Assembly (NCBI GenBank): GCA_022561255.1
Contig: JADFRO010000070.1
Coordinates: 1 to 10,653, forward strand
Source: Planctomycetota bacterium
GTDB taxonomy: Bacteria > Planctomycetota > Phycisphaerae > UBA1845
Direction of reading: 5' to 3'
Length of the DNA: 10,653 nt
The notes beneath the pieces are model-generated. The model searched no databases and had not been told where the DNA came from. It saw only the letters and a program-made list of their open reading frames with translations. Both the position numbers and the translations under genes were made by a program. Positions within the stretch are counted from its first letter, which is position 1. Each line of letters opens with the position of its first letter. Shown here in pieces: positions 6,355 to 10,653 of the stretch.

Positions 6355-8529
6355 AAAGTCACACTGCCGGATGGTACCACGAAGGACGTCTCCCACGGGG
6401 CGACCACGGCGGACGTCGCCGAACTGATCGGGCCCGGACTCGCACGAAAGGCGATCGCGGGGCGCGTGCAACAAAACGGCAACAGTCGCGTTGTCGATCT
6501 GCATCAACCGTTACCCGGCGATTGCGACCTGACGGTGCTTACGGCGACTGACGAAAGCGCGGCCAGCCTGCTCCTTCTTCGCCACAGCGCCGCCCACGTC
6601 ATGGCCGAGGCGATTTGCCACCTGTTCCCCAAGGCCAAGTTGGTCTACGGTCCGCCCCTCGACGACGGGTTCTACTACGACATCGACCTCGATCAATCGA
6701 TCACACCTGATGACTTCCCGCGCATCGAGCAGGAGATGACGCGCATCGTCAAGGAAAACCGGACCTTCAGCCGCTACGAGTTGCCTCGCGCCGAGGCGAT
6801 GACCAAGCTGGGCGACGAAGGAAACCGGTACAAAATCGACAACGCTGAGCGGGCCGAGGGTGATTCCCTCAGCTTCTACGTTACGGGCGAACGCCGTGGC
6901 GTCGACTTTGAGGATCTTTGTCGAGGCCCGCACATTCCTGCGACCGGGATCGTCAAAGCCTTCAAGATTCGGCAGGTGAGCCGTTCGCACTACCGAGGCG
7001 ACGTCAACGATCAGCCGCTCCAACGCATTTACGGGACGGCCTTCTTCAAAAAGTCGTCTCTGTCCGCCTATCTCGAACGACTCGAAGAAGCCAAGCGGCG
7101 CGACCATCGCGTGATCGGCAAGGAGCTCGACCTGTTTTCCATCAGCGAGCGCGTCGGCAGCGGACTGATCCTTTGGCTTCCCAAGGGAACCATCATTCGT
7201 ACCGAATTGCAAAACTATCTGACCGAGGAGATGAGAAAGCTCGACTACGAGTTCGTGATGTCGCCCCACATCGGGCAACTCGATCTCTACCGCACGAGCG
7301 GCCACTATCCGTATTACGAAGATTCCCAGTACCCGGCCATGTTCGAAACGGATCGCGGTAAGGCGATCCAGGCGCTCCTTCAGTACGCAAAACGCCTCCG
7401 CGCGTCGGACTCAGCTAAGCAGGAGGAAAGCGCCGACGCCGTGAAGAAAGTGATCGACGCATTTCAAACCGCCTGGGGAACTATCGAGGGCCTATCCGCC
7501 GACCCGTCACTGGACGAGCTCGTCGAAGCTCTTTACGCCGCCACGGCTCACGAGCAGGGTTATTTGCTTCGACCCATGAACTGCCCGCATCACATTCAGA
7601 TTTACGCCGCGCGTCACCACAGCTACCGCGATCTTCCCGTTCGACTCGCCGAGTACGGTACCGTGTATCGTTTCGAGCAAAGCGGCGAGATCAGCGGCCT
7701 GACGCGCGTACGCGGATTTACGACCGACGACGCTCATCTCTTCTGCACGCCCGAGCAGGTCCAGGACGAGCTGCTGGCCACGGTTAAACTGACGCGGAAG
7801 GTTCTCGAAGTGCTGGGCCTGACCGACTACAGCGTCCGCGTTGGATTGCGCGACGCCGCGAGTGATAAATACGTCGGCTCCGATGAGAATTGGGAAAAGG
7901 CTGAGAAAGCGATTCTCGCTGCGGCGCGGCAAAGCGGTGTCGAATTCGTCGAAGAGGTCGGCGAGGCCGCCTTCTATGGCCCCAAAATCGACTTTGTAGT
8001 CAAAGACTGCATCGGTCGATCCTGGCAACTCGGAACCGTTCAGGTCGACTACAATTCTCCCGAGCGGTTCGATTTGTCGTACGTTGGGCGTGACAACGCT
8101 CCCCACCGCCCCGTAATGATCCACCGCGCTCCTTTCGGAAGTATGGAACGCTTCGTGGGCATTCTGATCGAGCATTTTGCCGGTGCGTTTCCCCTGTGGC
8201 TGTCGCCGGTCCAGGTAGCCGTGGCAACCGTTAGCGAGAAGAGTGTGAACTACGCACGGCAAGTCATAGCATCGCTCAAGGAAGTGGGGTTGCGCGTGGA
8301 GTTGGACGCCGGTGATGAGAAGATCGGCCCGAAAAAGCATCGCCTGCGCGCCGCCAAGGTCAACTACATCCTGGTCGTTGGAGAGCAGGAGGCCGCCGAC
8401 GCAACCGTTAACGTCAACGATCGCGACGGGAAAAATATTGGTAACATGAGCTTGCAGCAGTTCGTCGACGCATGCCGCCAAGAGGTTGCAACCAAGGGGG
8501 GCAGCTGTCTGTCGACGCGGGAATCGTAA
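6352..8529 (+). CDS. thrS: Threonyl-tRNA synthetase, non-canonical CTG start, core insertion
   Basis: Cytosolic class II synthetase that charges tRNA-Thr and hydrolyses Ser-tRNA-Thr. Domains in order: TGS (1-62, starting KVTLPDG); editing domain with HSAAH (His78, His82) and CRGPH (Cys190, His194); catalytic core with zinc ligands Cys411 (RPMNCPHH), His462 (TDDAH) and His591 (MIHRAPFGSMERF, motif 3 region); anticodon-binding domain from about residue 605, including VNYILVVGEQEA. Length is 725 residues against about 640 in E. coli. Most of the excess is an insertion at about 334-400, between YYEDSQYPAMFE and GYLLRPMNC, rich in Ala, Lys and Glu. The CTG start is forced: the first in-frame ATG, GTG or TTG is the GTG at 6466, which would cut away most of the TGS domain. 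infC lies 90 bases downstream in the same frame, and one strong promoter precedes the pair. Confidence 0.95.
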   Translation: MKVTLPDGTTKDVSHGATTADVAELIGPGLARKAIAGRVQQNGNSRVVDLHQPLPGDCDLTVLTATDESAASLLLLRHSAAHVMAEAICHLFPKAKLVYGPPLDDGFYYDIDLDQSITPDDFPRIEQEMTRIVKENRTFSRYELPRAEAMTKLGDEGNRYKIDNAERAEGDSLSFYVTGERRGVDFEDLCRGPHIPATGIVKAFKIRQVSRSHYRGDVNDQPLQRIYGTAFFKKSSLSAYLERLEEAKRRDHRVIGKELDLFSISERVGSGLILWLPKGTIIRTELQNYLTEEMRKLDYEFVMSPHIGQLDLYRTSGHYPYYEDSQYPAMFETDRGKAIQALLQYAKRLRASDSAKQEESADAVKKVIDAFQTAWGTIEGLSADPSLDELVEALYAATAHEQGYLLRPMNCPHHIQIYAARHHSYRDLPVRLAEYGTVYRFEQSGEISGLTRVRGFTTDDAHLFCTPEQVQDELLATVKLTRKVLEVLGLTDYSVRVGLRDAASDKYVGSDENWEKAEKAILAAARQSGVEFVEEVGEAAFYGPKIDFVVKDCIGRSWQLGTVQVDYNSPERFDLSYVGRDNAPHRPVMIHRAPFGSMERFVGILIEHFAGAFPLWLSPVQVAVATVSEKSVNYARQVIASLKEVGLRVELDAGDEKIGPKKHRLRAAKVNYILVVGEQEAADATVNVNDRDGKNIGNMSLQQFVDACRQEVATKGGSCLSTRES

Positions 8530-8619
8530 CACGGGCGGACGTGTGATCCGCGGGTTGCGGATAAAGTCGGTTACGTCGCCGGCTCGAACCGCCTGAAACT
8601 TTTTGGAAAGGATTGCGAC
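8530..8619 (+). promoter_or_regulatory. thrS-infC spacer with hairpin and infC ribosome site
   Basis: The spacer holds a perfect six-pair hairpin, ATCCGC/GCGGAT (8546-8551 with 8557-8562, loop GGGTT), and a longer-range stem CGGTT/AACCG (8568-8572 with 8587-8591). AAAGGA (8607-8612) is a good ribosome site seven bases before the inferred ATC start. No U tract follows the hairpin and no promoter is evident, so read-through from thrS is the simplest model. Confidence 0.45.
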
Positions 8620-9279
8620 ATCGCCAAAGCACTTCGCCTGAATGAACGGATCCGCATCACGCCGGTCCGCGTCATCGACCAGCATCAGGAACAGCTCGGG
8701 GTGATTCCCACACATGAAGCCCTCAACCTCGCACGGGAGGCCGGGCTTGACCTCGTCGAGGTTTCTCCGACGGAGAATCCACCCGTCTGCCGAATCATCG
8801 ACTACGGCAAGCACATTTACGAGAAGAAGAAGCGACTGAAGGTCTCGGCGAGCTCACACGTCGTTTCGCTGAAGGAGATTCGCATACGCCCCAAAACGGA
8901 CAAACACGACCGTGAGATCAAGATGAACCGGGCACGCAATTTCCTCGCCGAAGACCACAAGGTCCAGTTCACCATGCTCTTCCGCGGAAGGGAACGATTC
9001 CATCGCGACCGCGCCCACGTTATTTTCAAGAGCATCCTCGCTGAATTGGGGGAGACGGTGAAGGTCGAACGCACTCCCAGCATGGAAGGGCGCCGAATGA
9101 CTATGGTTGTTGCGCCCGCCAAGCGTCCAGTGCGATCGAAGCCGGTTTCCAAGGCTCGGCCCGAAGTCGAACAGAAGAAGCTGAAACAGGCTGCTCCCGC
9201 TGAGCCCACCAAAGTCGCGCCGACAAGTGCACCCCAAGAGGCGCCACAGCCGCAGAGTACCGAACCGCCCGCGACGTAG
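8620..9279 (+). CDS. infC: Translation initiation factor IF-3, non-canonical ATC start, long tail
   Basis: IF3 binds the 30S subunit, keeps 50S off and checks start codon-anticodon pairing. The product is 219 residues; most IF3 are about 170-180. The N-domain runs from NERIRITPVRVI (8-19) through GLDLVEVSPTENPPVCRIIDYGK, then the basic linker YEKKKRLK, then the C-domain with KEIRIRP, FRGRERFHR and EGRRMTMVVAPAK (to 168). An extra tail of about 50 residues rich in Pro, Ala and Lys follows. From the thrS stop at 8527-8529 to 8701 the frame has no ATG, GTG or TTG. A start at the GTG at 8701 would lose NERIR and the first strand. ATC at 8620 has AAAGGA seven bases upstream and gives the N-terminus (M)AKALRLNERIR. 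Non-AUG infC starts are well known (AUU in E. coli) and mediate IF3 autoregulation. rpmI and rplT do not follow. Confidence 0.93.
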   Translation: MAKALRLNERIRITPVRVIDQHQEQLGVIPTHEALNLAREAGLDLVEVSPTENPPVCRIIDYGKHIYEKKKRLKVSASSHVVSLKEIRIRPKTDKHDREIKMNRARNFLAEDHKVQFTMLFRGRERFHRDRAHVIFKSILAELGETVKVERTPSMEGRRMTMVVAPAKRPVRSKPVSKARPEVEQKKLKQAAPAEPTKVAPTSAPQEAPQPQSTEPPAT

Positions 9280-9474
9280 CGCACTTCTCGCGCGACCGCT
9301 GTTTCAAGAACGCCGGCGTGCACTCGTCGTAAGACCTTTCGGACGAGCAGCGAGGCGGGGGTTGCGGCGGCGGCGCCTAGTTTCTACGCTGGGGTGCAGA
9401 TGGAGGGGGCAGACGCCGGTGCGTTTGCGTCAGTTAACAACGAGCTCTTACCAACGAAATAGGAACGGACCATA
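9280..9474. other. infC-sat spacer, no clear gene
   Basis: CTCGTC/GACGAG (9323-9328 with 9342-9347) could form a loose hairpin after infC. A 20-codon frame (ATG 9400, TAG 9460-9462) ends 12 bases before the sat ATG, and its stop codon overlaps the AGGA at 9461-9464 that serves sat. It might be a leader peptide or chance. I find no rpmI-like gene and no convincing promoter here. Confidence 0.4.
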
Positions 9475-10623
9475 ATGGGAGCGGTAAAACTCATCGAACC
9501 ACACGGCGGGCGTCTTATCGATCGGACAGGTGCCCAGAAAGATTCCAGCGACGGACTCGTCGCCGTAAACCTGTCCGCTTGGCAACAGTGCGACCTCGAA
9601 ATGATCGGCTGCGGCGCCATGAGCCCACTCGAAGGATTCATGGGCGAGGCGGATTACAACAGCGTCTGCGACAATATGACACTGGCTGACGGCACCGTTT
9701 GGCCGCTCCCCATCACCTGCGCCGTAGACGATTCCGCCGCGGACAAGATCAGCGCCGGTGATCGAGTTCGCCTTCTCGACGATGCCGATCGTCTCCTCGG
9801 CTATCTCAACGTTTCCGAGAAGTTCCAGCAGGACAAGAGTCGTGCAGCGACGAAGGCGTTCGGTACGGATGATGTCGCTCACCCCGGCGTCAAGGTTCTG
9901 ATGGCGTCCCCAGACACTTGCTTGGCCGGATCGATCGACGTCGTAACACCCAAGCACGATCCCATGTTCCCCGACCATCGCCTAACGCCGGTCAGGACAC
10001 GCGCCGAGTTTGAGCGTCGCGGCTGGAAGACCATCGTCGCGTTTCAAACACGCAATCCGATCCACCGCGCCCACGAGTACCTTACCAAGTGTGCACAGGA
10101 GATGACCGACGGCCTGCTGATCCACCCGCTCATGGGCGCCACCAAGGACGGCGACATCTCACCGGAAGTGCGGATGAAGTGTTATGAAGTTCTCATCGAG
10201 AAGTACTACCACGCCGACCACACGATGCTCGCGATTATGCCGGCAGCCATGCGCTACGCCGGTCCGCGCGAGGCGATCATGCACGCGATCCTCCGCCAGA
10301 ACTACGGCTGCACCCACATTATCATCGGCCGCGACCACGCCGGCGTAGGAAAATACTACGGAACCTATGACGCTCAGAAAATCTTCGATTCGCTCCCCGG
10401 CAAGGGATTGAAGATCACGCCGATCAAGTTCGAGCACACGGCTTGGTCCAAGGCGGCGGGCGGGATGGTCAGCAACAAGACCTTCCCCGAGATCGAAGGC
10501 GACCGCATTTTTCTCTCCGGAACCAAGGTTCGCGAGATGCTCCAGAAGGGTGAACGTCCGCCGATCGAGTTCACCAGGCCTGAGGTGGCGAACATCCTGA
10601 TCGACGCGATGAAAGGTGCGTAG
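9475..10623 (+). CDS. sat: Sulfate adenylyltransferase (ATP sulfurylase)
   Basis: Sat forms adenosine 5'-phosphosulfate and pyrophosphate from sulfate and ATP, the first step of sulfate activation. The protein is 382 residues, the usual size for the single-polypeptide Sat type, and unrelated to CysD/CysN. An N-terminal PUA-like domain (MSPLEGFMGEADY) precedes the nucleotidylyltransferase domain. Active-site motifs are QTRNPIHRAHEY (from Gln191; Arg193, His197 and His200), AMRYAGPREA, GRDHAGVG (285-292) and LSGTKVREML. No APS-kinase domain is fused. The segment at 323-339 has Ser325, Ala328, Phe337 and Glu339 where many bacterial and archaeal Sat have the Cys-Cys-Cys-His zinc site. The start is clear: AGGA lies ten bases before the ATG and the N-terminus is complete. 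No other sulfur gene is in view, so an assimilatory or dissimilatory role cannot be decided. Confidence 0.95.
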   Translation: MGAVKLIEPHGGRLIDRTGAQKDSSDGLVAVNLSAWQQCDLEMIGCGAMSPLEGFMGEADYNSVCDNMTLADGTVWPLPITCAVDDSAADKISAGDRVRLLDDADRLLGYLNVSEKFQQDKSRAATKAFGTDDVAHPGVKVLMASPDTCLAGSIDVVTPKHDPMFPDHRLTPVRTRAEFERRGWKTIVAFQTRNPIHRAHEYLTKCAQEMTDGLLIHPLMGATKDGDISPEVRMKCYEVLIEKYYHADHTMLAIMPAAMRYAGPREAIMHAILRQNYGCTHIIIGRDHAGVGKYYGTYDAQKIFDSLPGKGLKITPIKFEHTAWSKAAGGMVSNKTFPEIEGDRIFLSGTKVREMLQKGERPPIEFTRPEVANILIDAMKGA

Positions 10624-10653
10624 CCTGATCGCAAGCGACCCTTGAACCGTGCG

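Noticed and set aside
5975..6355. 126-codon frame across the thrS promoter and leader
   Set aside because: It overlaps the promoter and stem-loops, begins with GTG without a ribosome site, and has no domain features.
6511..7305. 264-codon open frame antisense to thrS
   Set aside because: It is a shadow of the editing and catalytic domains of ThrRS, with no recognisable product.
8577..8593. tRNA T-arm-like GGTTCGAGCC on the minus strand between thrS and infC
   Set aside because: Flanking bases do not form the five-pair T stem and no other tRNA arms are present.
7507..8814. 435-codon open frame antisense to thrS and infC
   Set aside because: It mirrors the coding strand of two clearly homologous genes, shows no family motifs, and is expected from GC-rich codon bias.
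9227..9475. Arg-rich 82-codon frame after infC, where rpmI would be expected
   Set aside because: The composition looks ribosomal-protein-like, but there is no L35 signature, it overlaps the infC tail in another frame, and Arg richness follows from the GC content.

Overview
The window is a compact, GC-rich bacterial chromosome segment made of housekeeping and envelope genes, with no phage, transposon, CRISPR array, tRNA or rRNA. The kdsB gene (CMP-KDO synthesis) implies a Gram-negative-type envelope with KDO-containing lipopolysaccharide. The lipoprotein resembles a DUF6370-type family, and the CTP synthase, threonyl-tRNA synthetase and IF3 are divergent from proteobacterial forms. Together these make a member of the Planctomycetota or a PVC relative the best guess. 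That rests on remembered family resemblance, not on a search.

Layout. Positions 28-2676 (minus strand) hold four co-oriented, closely spaced genes: a small lipoprotein, an acidic amino-acid/cation symporter of the SLC1/GltP family, an NAD(P)H-dependent FMN reductase and a VOC (glyoxalase-fold) protein. A divergent intergenic region carries a near-consensus promoter for kdsB. pyrG (CTP synthase, which supplies KdsB's CTP) follows on the plus strand. Next comes a gap of about 790 bp that contains an unlisted 41-residue Phe-rich membrane peptide ORF with its own plausible promoter, then a second strong promoter and a long structured leader. These lead into a thrS-infC pair. The window ends with sat (ATP sulfurylase).

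The most notable result concerns starts. No ATG, GTG or TTG can start full-length thrS or full-length infC. Homology to the conserved N-termini plus well-placed Shine-Dalgarno sequences puts the thrS start at a CTG (6352) and the infC start at an ATC (8620). IF3, the infC product, is the factor that discriminates against non-canonical start codons. The pair therefore looks wired so that IF3 level could tune both genes. Standard gene calling would truncate both proteins.

Other oddities are an insertion of about 67 residues in the ThrRS catalytic core, a CTP synthase with altered nucleotide-site motifs, an ATP sulfurylase lacking the zinc ligands found in many bacterial homologues, an IF3 with a tail of about 50 residues that is not followed by rpmI-rplT, and structured RNA elements in the thrS leader.
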